Part shown: positions 15,984-24,043 of the stretch, piece by piece | How positions within the stretch are numbered: the first letter of the stretch is position 1 | How the letters are laid out: every line of letters begins with the position of its first letter | Assembly: GCF_001557535.2 (NCBI RefSeq) | Contig: NZ_CP014310.1 | Location: forward strand, 1-64,000 | Reading direction: 5' to 3' | Source: Burkholderia sp. PAMC 26561 | GTDB taxonomy: Bacteria > Pseudomonadota > Gammaproteobacteria > Burkholderiales > Burkholderiaceae | DNA length: 64,000 nucleotides | The notes under the pieces: generated by a model | The model's input: the letters and a program-made list of their open reading frames with translations, nothing else | What the model was told of the DNA's origin: nothing | The model's database searches: none | Made by a program: the position numbers and the translations under genes

Positions 15984-17537
15984 ATGCGCCATTTCAAGCC
16001 TTATCTTATCCCCGAGCAGTTGCTTAAAAAAGCAGCTGCGATCGATGTGATGCAAATCAGCATTGCCTCGGTTGGCTCTGCCTTCGTATCGGGGGAATTT
16101 TCGGTCCGCGAACTAGCCGCTGCGTGCCTTCATCGAATTAACCAGACTGAACCTTATTTAAACGCTTTCATTTGGTTAAACGAGAACGTACTGCAGGACG
16201 CCGCTCAGATCGACATAGAACTTGCGACGGGACCGCCGCGGGGACCGTTGCACGGGGTACCCGTCGCGCTTAAGGACAATATGAATTTAGCCGGCGTTCG
16301 AACGACTGCTGGTTACGCCGGATTCGCGTCGGACAACCGTGTGGTCGACCCAAACCAAGGTGCGTTTAATGGCTTTGACCTAATGCCGACTGAGGATGCG
16401 GCGCTTATCACTAGGCTTAAGGAAGCCGGCGCGATCGTCATTGGAAAGAGCAATCTGCCCGATTTTGGACTTGACGGTCTTCGTGCTCAGTCAAGTCACA
16501 ACGGCGATACGCTTAATCCTTATGGCGCGGGGTTCGCGCCTGGAGCGTCAAGCACTGGAAGTGCCGCAGCAGTCGCGACGGGGATGGCCGTTGTCAGCGT
16601 CGGGACGGATACGGCAGGTTCCATCCTGTTTCCAGCATCTGCGCAAAGCCTTGTCGGACTCAAGCCGAGTTTTGGACTTGTACCAACGGACGGGATATAC
16701 CCCGGTTTGCCGAATCACGATGTCGCGGGCCCCATCGCTCGGACTGTACGAGATGCTGCCGCCGTGCTCGACGCGATTGCCATAAAAGATTCGGGTGCTT
16801 CCAGCTACGCTGCTACGCTGGAAAGAGGCGCTTTCAATGGAAAGCGAATAGGCCTATTCGAGCCGGGTATTTGGGCGTCTGAACTGCATCCGGCGGTGAA
16901 GAGTCACTACCTATCGATGGTGAAACTGATCCACGAATTGGGTGCTGAGGCCGTGGAAACGGTATTCGCTGACACGGCATGGCTGCAACGCTGGCAGACG
17001 CGGACAGCGTTTCCCCAATGTAACGTATATCTGGAAGGAATCGACAACTTCCTTGCGTCGCTCGGCGGAAACAATCCCGCGAGTAGCAAAGCATTCGCTG
17101 CGCGCGCGGGATTTAAGCTTGGATTAGGAAGCACGGCACCTCTGTACGGACTGCTGTCCGATTTGAAAATAAATGTGAAATCGGACAGCGTCGAGATGGC
17201 GGAAGTTATCGCTCAGGCGCGATCACTGGCCGACTACTACGAGCAGATCATGAGCCACAAGCGTATTGATGCCTTGGTGTTGCCTCGTTCCACCCAACCT
17301 TTGCCGGACCTGACAGGCGACACACCCCGATATCTGGCTGACCAGACTGTCGGAACCGAGGTGAACGAACTTGGCTTGCCTGTGATTACGGTGCCTGCCG
17401 GTTACCTGGATGATGGACGGCCCATCGCGATCGATATCGTCGGTTCAAGGCGTTTCAGCGAAGCGCAGATCCTCGCGTTGGCTTTCGATTTCGAGCAGTA
17501 CACGCTTTTTCGCAAGCCACCGTCTATCGAGATTTGA
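15984..17537 (+). CDS. amidase (amidase signature family)
   Basis: 517 residues. The Ser-cisSer-Lys triad is visible: Lys97 in VALKDNM, Ser189/190 in PGASSTGSAAAVATG, and nucleophile Ser213 in GTDTAGSI. The signature sequence runs from about 186 to 220. It hydrolyses an amide to acid and ammonia in the cytoplasm; no signal peptide. Starts 12 bases after the M24 gene stop, so it is the third gene of that operon. With aldoxime dehydratase and nitrilase nearby, amide or nitrile degradation is plausible, but the substrate cannot be read. Confidence 0.9.
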   Translation: MRHFKPYLIPEQLLKKAAAIDVMQISIASVGSAFVSGEFSVRELAAACLHRINQTEPYLNAFIWLNENVLQDAAQIDIELATGPPRGPLHGVPVALKDNMNLAGVRTTAGYAGFASDNRVVDPNQGAFNGFDLMPTEDAALITRLKEAGAIVIGKSNLPDFGLDGLRAQSSHNGDTLNPYGAGFAPGASSTGSAAAVATGMAVVSVGTDTAGSILFPASAQSLVGLKPSFGLVPTDGIYPGLPNHDVAGPIARTVRDAAAVLDAIAIKDSGASSYAATLERGAFNGKRIGLFEPGIWASELHPAVKSHYLSMVKLIHELGAEAVETVFADTAWLQRWQTRTAFPQCNVYLEGIDNFLASLGGNNPASSKAFAARAGFKLGLGSTAPLYGLLSDLKINVKSDSVEMAEVIAQARSLADYYEQIMSHKRIDALVLPRSTQPLPDLTGDTPRYLADQTVGTEVNELGLPVITVPAGYLDDGRPIAIDIVGSRRFSEAQILALAFDFEQYTLFRKPPSIEI

Positions 17538-17601
17538 ATCGCAGGTGGATTGGCACGCTTTCCGATCAGGAAGTGCCGGTCCACCAGGTATGGCTTACAC
17601 A

Positions 17602-18315
17602 CTAAGTGTTAATCCGGACCAATCCTGCTTGATCAAGCCAGACATTCATCACTTTATGTGCCGCCCGTTCTAGCAACGTTCGATTTTGTCGCGACGTTTC
17701 ACGGAGCGTTCGCGGGTCAACACCGGCTTGATTTAGTTCGCTCGCATGTCCCACCAGCCAATTCTCGATCATGACAAGATCTGCTTCGAGATGAAACTGC
17801 AACCCGAGCGCGAAGTCATCAATTAAAAATGCCTGGTTCGCGCAGACGGTACTCGCTGCTAGCCGGGCCGCCTCGCGCGGAATCTCAAATTGGTCCCCGT
17901 GCCAGTGCAGAACCGGCGTTGAGCCGATTTCGGCCAAAGCGGAACTGCCTCCGGCTTCGGTCAGCGTCAGCGCTGAGAATCCGATTTCCTTTAACCCCAT
18001 CGGTTCGACCTTCGCACCCATGACGCGAGCCATTAACTGAGCGCCAAGGCAAATGCCGAGCGTAGGTAGCTGTGCTTCGAGCCGACGCCGGACGAGCTCT
18101 AACTCATTGACCAGGAAAGGGTAGATCGCGTCGTCGAATGCGCCAATAGGTCCTCCAAGGAACACCAAAAGCGCTGGTTCGATCGGGTCGATCATGGTGA
18201 GATCTTCTATTGCGGCATCGATATAACGTACCGCGTAACCGCGCTCGGCAAGCAGCGGTTCGATCGTGCCTAAATCTTCAAAGTGGACATGACGAATTGC
18301 TATGACTGATTTCAT
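17602..18315 (-). CDS. class I glutamine amidotransferase-like protein
   Basis: 237 residues. Catalytic triad: Cys89 in LGICLGAQLMA (nucleophile elbow), His and Glu in LGLQFHLEAD. The oxyanion-strand motif LVFLGGPIGAFDD is also present. Stand-alone domain similar to the GMP synthase glutaminase and to gamma-glutamyl hydrolases (PuuD-like), which release glutamate or act on gamma-glutamyl amides. Convergent with the amidase gene (64 bases between stops). Possible role in nitrogen recovery; inferred. Confidence 0.85.
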   Translation of the reverse strand: MKSVIAIRHVHFEDLGTIEPLLAERGYAVRYIDAAIEDLTMIDPIEPALLVFLGGPIGAFDDAIYPFLVNELELVRRRLEAQLPTLGICLGAQLMARVMGAKVEPMGLKEIGFSALTLTEAGGSSALAEIGSTPVLHWHGDQFEIPREAARLAASTVCANQAFLIDDFALGLQFHLEADLVMIENWLVGHASELNQAGVDPRTLRETSRQNRTLLERAAHKVMNVWLDQAGLVRINT

Positions 18316-18559
18316 ATGGCTTCTTCGATATCACCGACCGGTTCGGTAAAGAATAATCAATAATGAGGCGCTGCCGCGCAGCGTCTACATAACATATGAC
18401 GAGTTCGGCCACAGATTGCAAGCAACTCGTCACTAATAAAAATCGGCTTTCCGCGCAAACAGAGTGCACAAGTTGCTTGGCGCTCATCCGTAGACTGCCA
18501 TCAATTTGCGCACTAGAAGCGCTGGATCCATGATGTAAATTAAACTGGATCGTATCAAG
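18316..18559. other. intergenic region upstream of the amidotransferase
   Basis: AT-rich around 18340-18370 (promoter-like for the leftward gene), with a short GC hairpin (GGCGCTGCCGCGCAGCGTC) at about 18367-18385. No ORF with recognisable similarity was seen. Confidence 0.4.
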
Positions 18560-18611
18560 GGTAAACCGCCCCGGATTTTGAGGAGGCTCCAACTTCTGAG
18601 AAGATGGAGCC

Positions 18612-18932
18612 ATGAACAAGTCGAATAAGTTTTCACCTGAGTCTCGTGAGCGCGCCGTGCGCATGGTGCAGGAGCATCGCGGAGAGTACCCGTCGCTTTG
18701 GGCTGCGGTGGAGTCAATTGCGCCCAAGATTGGTTGCATGCCGCAGACCTTGTTGGTATGGGTCAAGCGCCAGGAGGTTGATGCCGGGGTGCGTGAAGGC
18801 GTGAGCACGACCGAGACGCAACGCGTCAAAGACCTCGAGCGCGAAGTCAAGGAGTTGCGCAGGGCAAACGAGATCCTGAAGCTGGCGAGCGCTTTTTTCT
18901 CACAGGCGGAGCTCGACCGCCGACTCAAGTGA
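18612..18932 (+). CDS. IS3-family OrfA (IS3-d)
   Basis: 106 residues. Helix-turn-helix N-terminus ([22 protein letters not shown]...[19 protein letters not shown]) and a C-terminal leucine-zipper-like helix ([23 protein letters not shown]), the standard OrfA layout. Overlaps orfB by 4 bases. Confidence 0.85.
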   Translation: MNKSNKFSPESRERAVRMVQEHRGEYPSLWAAVESIAPKIGCMPQTLLVWVKRQEVDAGVREGVSTTETQRVKDLEREVKELRRANEILKLASAFFSQAELDRRLK

Positions 18933-19352
18933 TGAGGGACTTCATTGACGCGCACCGGGCAACGTACGGGGTTGAGCCTATCTGCAAAGTGCTGCGGATT
19001 GCCCCGTCGGGGTACCGTTGTTACGCAGCTCAGCGACGGGACCCCACACTGCGACCTGCGCGGGCTCGACGCGACGAAGAGCGGGTGCCGCAGATCGAGC
19101 GCGTCTGGCGGGCCAATATGCAGGTGTACGGCGCTGATAAGGTCTGGCGTCAGTTGGCCCGTAAAGGTACTGCGGTTGCTCGATGCACCGTCGAACGACT
19201 GATGCGTCGTCAGGGGCTGCGCGGTGTGATGCGCGGCAAGGTGATGCGCACGACAATCAGCGATGACAAGGCGCCCTATCCGCTGGACCGGGTCAATCGG
19301 CGATTCCGAGCGGAGCGGCCAAACCAGCTGTGGGTTTCGGATTTCACCTACG
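18929..19352 (+). pseudogene. IS3-family OrfB (IS3-d), truncated
   Basis: Starts FIDAHRATYGVEPICKVLRIAPSGYRCY and continues to the first catalytic region LWVSDFTY, where Asp is the first residue of the DDE triad. The following strand and the rest of the integrase core are missing; unrelated residues follow to the stop at 19390. Confidence 0.8.
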
Positions 19353-19429
19353 GTACGCCCAGCCAGCGTAGCCCGCCCACACTGGGGTGAAACTGATCGT
19401 GACCTTGCCTCGCTTCAACGTACAGCAAC

Positions 19430-19705
19430 TCACGCTGCTTTTTGTGCGGTCTCGTAATCGCACGGTGTCCGGTAACCGATCGACGAATGGATGCGCTGTC
19501 GATTGTAAAATCCTTCGATCCAATCGACTACATCTAGGCGCGCCTGCGCGCGTGTCTCGTAGCGACATCGCGACGTTTGCTCGACTTTTAACGTCTTGAA
19601 GAAGCTTTCCATTGGTGCGTTATCCCAGGCGTTTGCGCGCCGACGCATCGACATCGTCATGTGGTACTGACTGACCAATTCCCTGTAGCGCCAGCTCGCA
19701 TATTG
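19430..19705 (-). pseudogene. IS3-a2 OrfB, C-terminal fragment
   Basis: Reads from QYASWRYRELVSQYHMTMSM through AWDNAPMESFFKTLKVEQTS and FYNRQRIHSSIGYRTPCDYE to the stop at 19430: the C-terminal integrase core with the last catalytic Glu. Nearly identical to residues of the intact copy at 55368-56231. The rest of the same gene is at 22627-22809. Confidence 0.85.
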
Positions 19706-19823
19706 GGCGGATTCAACCGGTTGGACGGCGACAATCAGCAAGTCCGGTCGTGTTGCCTCAGGAAAGAATGTTACCCGATGGGTTATTGTCGTTTTAGTTT
19801 GTTTTGTCTCTTCTTCCTTGTTT

Positions 19824-19844
19824 GCCGGGCGCGTAGCGCCCGGC
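19824..19844. terminator. 9-bp GC hairpin downstream of the transposase
   Basis: Perfect palindrome GCCGGGCGC-GTA-GCGCCCGGC 29 bases after the transposase stop (leftward gene). No T-run follows on the leftward strand, so it may be a Rho-dependent or structural element. Confidence 0.4.
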
Positions 19845-19872
19845 CCCCGAAGACTTTCAGGGTTTCCGCAGA

Positions 19873-21043
19873 TCAGGCTTCAGTCGGCGTGGCAGCATGC
19901 TTGCGCAAGCTGCCCAGAACCATTTCTTTCACTCGTTCGACGCGCCATGCTTTAACTCGGCGCTGCAACGTTCTTAACTGTGCCTTTTTTGCATAGGCGT
20001 CCGGAATCATTCTTGCCAACCGATCCATCAACTCGTTGGCCGACACCCCGGGCTCAGCGATCAGCCAACCTTCAATAACCGACCATGCGTCGGCGAACGG
20101 ATCCACACGACTTCTCCACCAATGCTTTGCCTTGGGTTGCTTTCGATGGGTCGGACGAGCTTCACCTTCCTTCCATGCCGAGGACAGACTGGCGAGGAAG
20201 ACCGTAACATCTGATTCGCCCTTTGGCGCTTCTTCAGCGCACGCACCATAGGCCGCGAACTCGCTCAATATCTGCTGGGCCGTTCGCATTTCCTGCAACA
20301 ACCTAACGGGATCGAGGCTCTTGAACTGCGTCTTGAGCCTTTCTTTAATGGCCGGTGCAACGCTCTCGTGTTCCAGAATCCGATCACACGGCGTCGCCGG
20401 CGTGAAGTAAAGCTTGTGTACGCATCGACACACATTCCGTCCATCCGCTGGCGATATCGGTCAACGTCAACGTGTGGACGAACTCGCCATCAGTCTTCGA
20501 GCCGCCACAGTGTTCGACCATGTCGATCTCGAAGAAGCCAGGTGGCGGATCGCGCCAGTCGGCGAACGTCCGCACCGGGATGCTTCGCCGGATGGCCGAA
20601 CCCACACCCTTGCGACGTTTGCGCTGCCCGTCGATCTGCAAACGCGCATTGCTCAGCATGCGATCGATGGTCGCCGCGCTGATCTGAAGGAGTTTGGCCT
20701 TGATGACCGGATCTAGGTCGAGATGGCCGTGCCGTTCCATGGCATCAACCAGCTTCGGGATCAATGCCTTCAGGCGCTTGCCGCATACCCGGTCACCTGC
20801 TTCCCACAACACCGTCAGGGCCAAACGTAACGCCTCATCGTAAAGACGGCTACGTTCGCGCACCGTCTTCGTCACACAGGGCTCTTGCCGCAACAGCCGG
20901 ATGCCGTGTTTGCGGTGATAACCGGTTAGTGCAACGAATTCGTCGAGAATCCTGATCCGCTCACTGAACGTGGCGCTGCCATACCGCAATTGCAATGCTG
21001 CAACCAATTCCTTTCGTGTCGTCATGCTGATTTGCCTCGTCAC
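19873..21043 (-). pseudogene. integrase-core transposase of the orphan-family IS, internal deletion
   Basis: N-terminal part 21043 to 20400: helix-turn-helix (LVAALQLRYGSATFSERIRILDEFVALTGYHRKHGIRLLR), then the start of a DDE core (FFEIDMVEHCGG...TLTLTDIASGWTE). After TECVSM the frame changes and resumes in the C-terminal part (ATPCDRILEHESVAPAIKERL... to the stop at 19873). The middle of the catalytic domain, which would hold the second and third acidic residues, is deleted, so it is inactive. Confidence 0.7.
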
Positions 21044-21222
21044 CTCGAGCCGCTCCCGCCGGACAATCCGACGGGTAGCAAACTACGTGAGGCAACGGGT
21101 CAGCGCGAGTTGCAATTCTGATGAGTCAATGCGCCGGCCAAGATGGTTGTCGGTAAACCGGACGTTCTGGTTGACGCTATCCAACCGGTCGTCGCAACAC
21201 CTCAAACTGAGGAGGTGTTGCC

Positions 21223-22595
21223 ATGGTTCAAAGTGCAAAACGGGTGTATCAGTTGACAGGGCGAGCAGCGATGTACTCACCGGGTGCGCCGTCGCTTAGA
21301 AATGAGGTCGAGCGTCGCTTTTGGCTACAGATCGCAACCTGCATTACAAGCGAGAAAGCAGCGGAGGCGGTCGGCGTGTCTCAGGCGGTAGGCGGTCGCT
21401 GGTTCCGCTATCGTGGCGGCATGCCACTATTCATGTCGAAACCTATCGCTGGTCGATACTTGTCGTTCGCTGAGCGAGAAGAGATAGCATTGCTTTCTAT
21501 TCAAGACATCGGAGTACGCGAGATCGCCCGCCGCATCGGACGCAGTCCATCAATCGTTTCAAGAGAGCTTACCCGCAATGCGGCGACACGCGGTGGGTAC
21601 CTCGAGTATTGTGCTTCGGTCGCGCAGTGGAAGGCGGAACGGTTCGCCAAACGACCAAAGCCGGCAAAGCTAACGAGTAATGCACGGCTGCTCCAATACG
21701 TACGGGAGCGTTTGGAGGGCAAGGTGCGTGACGCGGATGGCCATGATATTGCAGTCCCAGGCAGGCGCCCTTCAAGGGGCGCAATAAGCCACATCGCGGG
21801 GACCGAACGTGGGTCAATGGCTGGTCACCCGAGCAAATTGCTAATCGATTGAAGGCTGATTTCCCGGATGATGAATCTATGCGCATCTCTCACGAAGCCA
21901 TTTATCAAGCCCTTTATATTCAAGGGCGCGGTGCACTCAAGCGGGAGCTGGTGGGTTGCCTTAGCACCGGGCATGCCTTGCGCGTTCCCCGAGCGAGAGC
22001 ACGTGCCAAGGCATGGGCGCACGTCAGCGAGGAGGTGATGATTTCCAGCCGGCCTGCAGAGGTGCAAGATCGTGCTGTGCCGGGCCATTGGGAGGGAGAT
22101 TTGATTATCGGTTTAAATCGATCAGCCATCGGCACGTTGGTGGAAAGATCAAGCCGCTTTACGATGCTCGTGCACTTGCCTCGCGAGAAAGGCTACGGGG
22201 TAATCCCACGCACGAAGAACGGGCCCGCGCTCGCCGGCTATGGAGCTGTCACGATGGCCAATGCACTCAAGAAGACTATGAAGGACTTACCTGCTCAGTT
22301 GTGGCGATCACTGACATGGAATCGTGGCAAAGAGCTGTCCGATCACGCGCGCTTTACTATTGAGTCGGGCGTAAAGGTCTTCTTCGCCGACCCGCACAGT
22401 CCATGGCAGCGTGGTACGAACGAAAACACCAATGGCCTTCTAAGACAGTACTTTCCAAAGGGCACGGACCTGTCCAGATGGAGTGTTCAAGAGCTCCAGG
22501 CAGTTGCTAACACGTTGAACGCAAGGCCCCGAAAAACCCTCGGCTGGAAGACGCCTGCGGAAGCTTTGGACGAGTACCTAAAATCTGTTCAATAA
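21223..22595 (+). pseudogene. IS30-family transposase, one frameshift
   Basis: Helix-turn-helix with IS30 pattern (RYLSFAEREEIALLSIQDIGVREIARRIGRSPSIVSRELTRN), then, after a break at 21776-21779, the DDE core: VPGHWEGDLIIGLNRSAIGTLVERSSRFTMLVHLP, LTWNRGKELSDHARF, VFFADPHSPWQRGTNENTNGLLRQYFPKG. At the break there are four G where five would give RGRNKPHRGDRTWVNGWSPEQ, linking both parts into a full-length transposase. The C-terminus [19 protein letters not shown] is complete. Confidence 0.85.
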
Positions 22596-22626
22596 TCCAG
22601 TGTTGCGACGACCGGTTGAATCCGCC

Positions 22627-22809
22627 TTGACTGCCGCGATCCGAATGTAAAATCAACCCTGATGCTGGACGACGCTGCCAATACGCCGATCGTAAAGCAT
22701 TAGAGACCAGTTCGGCATCAATGCGCTCGGACATTGACCATCCCACAATTCTGCGACTGCCCAGGTCCAGAATCGCGGCCAAGTACAGCCACCCCTCTGC
22801 GGTGGGCAG
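22627..22809 (-). pseudogene. IS3-a2 OrfB, middle fragment
   Basis: Reads [48 protein letters not shown], the segment around the second catalytic Asp, matching the intact copy at 55368-56231. Cut on the right by the group II intron 3' end. Confidence 0.85.
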
Positions 22810-22905
22810 TGGGGTAAGAGGCAGGGCGTAGTCGAACTATCTCCCTGCCTCTCCTCCCCGAACCGGACTTGCACCTCTCAGCGCATCCGGCTCTCCATTT
22901 AAATG
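22810..22905 (-). mobile_element. group II intron 3' tail (domains V and VI only)
   Basis: On the minus strand: GGAGAGCCGGATGCGCTGAG, GAGGTGCAAGTCCGGTTCGG, a canonical domain V hairpin, followed by a domain VI hairpin (GAGGCAGGGAGATAG...CTACGCCCTGCCTC) and the 3' end at about 22810, joined directly to IS3-a2 orfB. No reverse transcriptase remains. It differs in sequence from the intron at 4204-6107. 22906-22995 is unassigned. Confidence 0.7.
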
Positions 22906-23055
22906 TTGCTCATAGCAAAGGCGACATCAGCGTAGCGCGACTCGATGGTGCTGCGTTTCTCAGCGCGCAGGATGAACGGATTTTCCGCAGGAGTGTGAGA
23001 TAGGCTGAAGAAAGTGGAGATCAATGTTTCGTAGAATGAGCGAAATGGAGATCAA

Positions 23056-23358
23056 ATGAATCGAGGACCGAAAGGCCGCTACACGAAGGAGTTTCGCGAG
23101 CAGGCGGTGAAGCTCGTTCTTGTCGATGGACTGTCGCAGCGAGAAGTTGCGGGCCGATTATCTTTGTCGGTTGAAACGCTTGGCGCTTGGGTCGTTGCCG
23201 AGCGAAAAGGGACGCTAACGAAGGTAGGCGAGACGCAAAAGCCGCAGAGCGAGTTGGAGGCGGAATTGGCGCGGGTCAAGCGCGAGCTGGCGACGGTCAC
23301 GATGGAGCGCGATATTTTAAAAAAAGCGACGGTCTATTTCGCGAAGGAGTCGCGGTGA
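23056..23358 (+). CDS. IS3-family OrfA (IS3-b1)
   Basis: 100 residues; helix-turn-helix (YTKEFREQAVKLVLVDGLSQ...AGRLSLSVETLGAWVVAERKG) and zipper helix (LARVKRELATVTMERDILKKAT). The A7G run in TTTTAAAAAAAGCG near the 3' end is the usual -1 programmed frameshift site that joins OrfA to OrfB in IS3 elements; orfB is in the -1 frame. Confidence 0.9.
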   Translation: MNRGPKGRYTKEFREQAVKLVLVDGLSQREVAGRLSLSVETLGAWVVAERKGTLTKVGETQKPQSELEAELARVKRELATVTMERDILKKATVYFAKESR

Positions 23359-24028
23359 GATGTGACCGGATCGAAACGATGCGACAGGACTACCCGATTT
23401 CCGTGCTGTGCCGTGTGTTTGAGCTAGGGGCCAGCAGTTTCTACGCTTGGCGCCGACGGCTCGACTCGCCACGTGCACAAGAGAACGCGCGCCTTGAAAT
23501 CGAGATTGTAGCGGCGCACGAACGAACTCGGCAAACGTATGGGCGCGAGCGATTGCAGGCGGATCTGCTTGATCATGGCGTATGCGTTGGCCTTCACCGC
23601 ATTAGGCGCATTCGCACCAAGCTGGGACTGCGTTGCAAGCAGAAGCGCAAGTTCAGAAACACGACGGATTCGAAGCACGATTTGCCAGTCGCACCGAATT
23701 TGCTGGAACGCAACTTCGACATGAGCATGCCGAACCAGGCCTGGGTGAGTGATATCACGTACGTGTGGACAGATGAGGGCTGGTTGTATCTAGCCGGCAT
23801 CAAGGATCTGTTCAACGGCGAGCTGGTCGGCTACGCCATGAGCGAACGTATGACCCGCACCTTGGTAATGCAGGCGCTATTTGCCGCGGTCGCACTTAAA
23901 CGGCCCGCAGCCGGTTTGATCCTACATTCGGATCGTGGCAGTCAATATTGTTCGCATGACTATCGGGATCTAGCAAAGCAGTTCGGCATGACGATGTCCA
24001 TGAGTCGCAAAGGCGATTGCTACGATAA
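23355..24028 (+). pseudogene. IS3-b1 OrfB, N-terminal part (interrupted)
   Basis: Reads from DYPISVLCRVFELGASSFYAW through the core ([50 protein letters not shown]) to SRKGDCYD, where the recombinase element begins (24029). The C-terminal part continues at 27375. Confidence 0.9.
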
Positions 24029-24043
24029 GGCTTGCGCTTCACA

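Larger units (their letters stand above)
18560..19352 (+). mobile_element. IS3-family element (IS3-d), 3' half missing
   Basis: Left end near 18560 (TAAACCGCCCCGGATTTTGAGG); orfA and the first half of orfB follow. Similarity ends at 19352 within the orfB motif DFTY. 19353-19399 is a short unassigned segment before the inverted IS3-a2 begins at 19400. Confidence 0.65.
19723..21182 (-). mobile_element. orphan-family (ISNCY-like) IS inserted in the IS30 inverted repeat
   Basis: Imperfect 26-base inverted repeats: GGACGGCGACAATCAGC... at 19723 and the complement of GGATAGCGTCAACCAGA... ending at 21182. The 7-base AACCGGT occurs on both sides (19715-19721 and 21183-21189) and rebuilds the IS30 end when the element is removed. 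It carries one transposase gene with an internal deletion. Confidence 0.6.
19706..22626 (+). mobile_element. IS30-family element with an orphan-family IS inside its left end
   Basis: Terminal inverted repeats: left GGCGGATTCAACCGG (19706-19720), continued after the nested element as AACCGGTCGTCGCAACAC (21183-21200); right end is the complement of GGCGGATTCAACCGGTCG (about 22609-22626). A TTG target duplication flanks it (19703-19705 and 22627-22629), and the IS3-a2 reading frame is restored when it is removed. Confidence 0.7.
19400..22809 (-). mobile_element. IS3-family element IS3-a2, interrupted by an IS30 and 5'-truncated
   Basis: Right terminus TGACCTTGCCTCGCTTCAAC at 19400 is the same end as in the copy at 54986-57532. 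The orfB C-terminal half is at 19430-19705 and a middle part at 22627-22809; the 2.9-kb block 19706-22626 sits between with a TTG duplication. The 5' part of the element (orfA and orfB N-terminus) is gone, replaced by a group II intron tail at 22810. Confidence 0.75.

Noticed and set aside
23187..23354. N-terminal extension of IS3-b OrfB overlapping OrfA
   Set aside because: It is the -1 frame of orfA; OrfB is made from its own start or by frameshifting at the A7G run, not from 23187.
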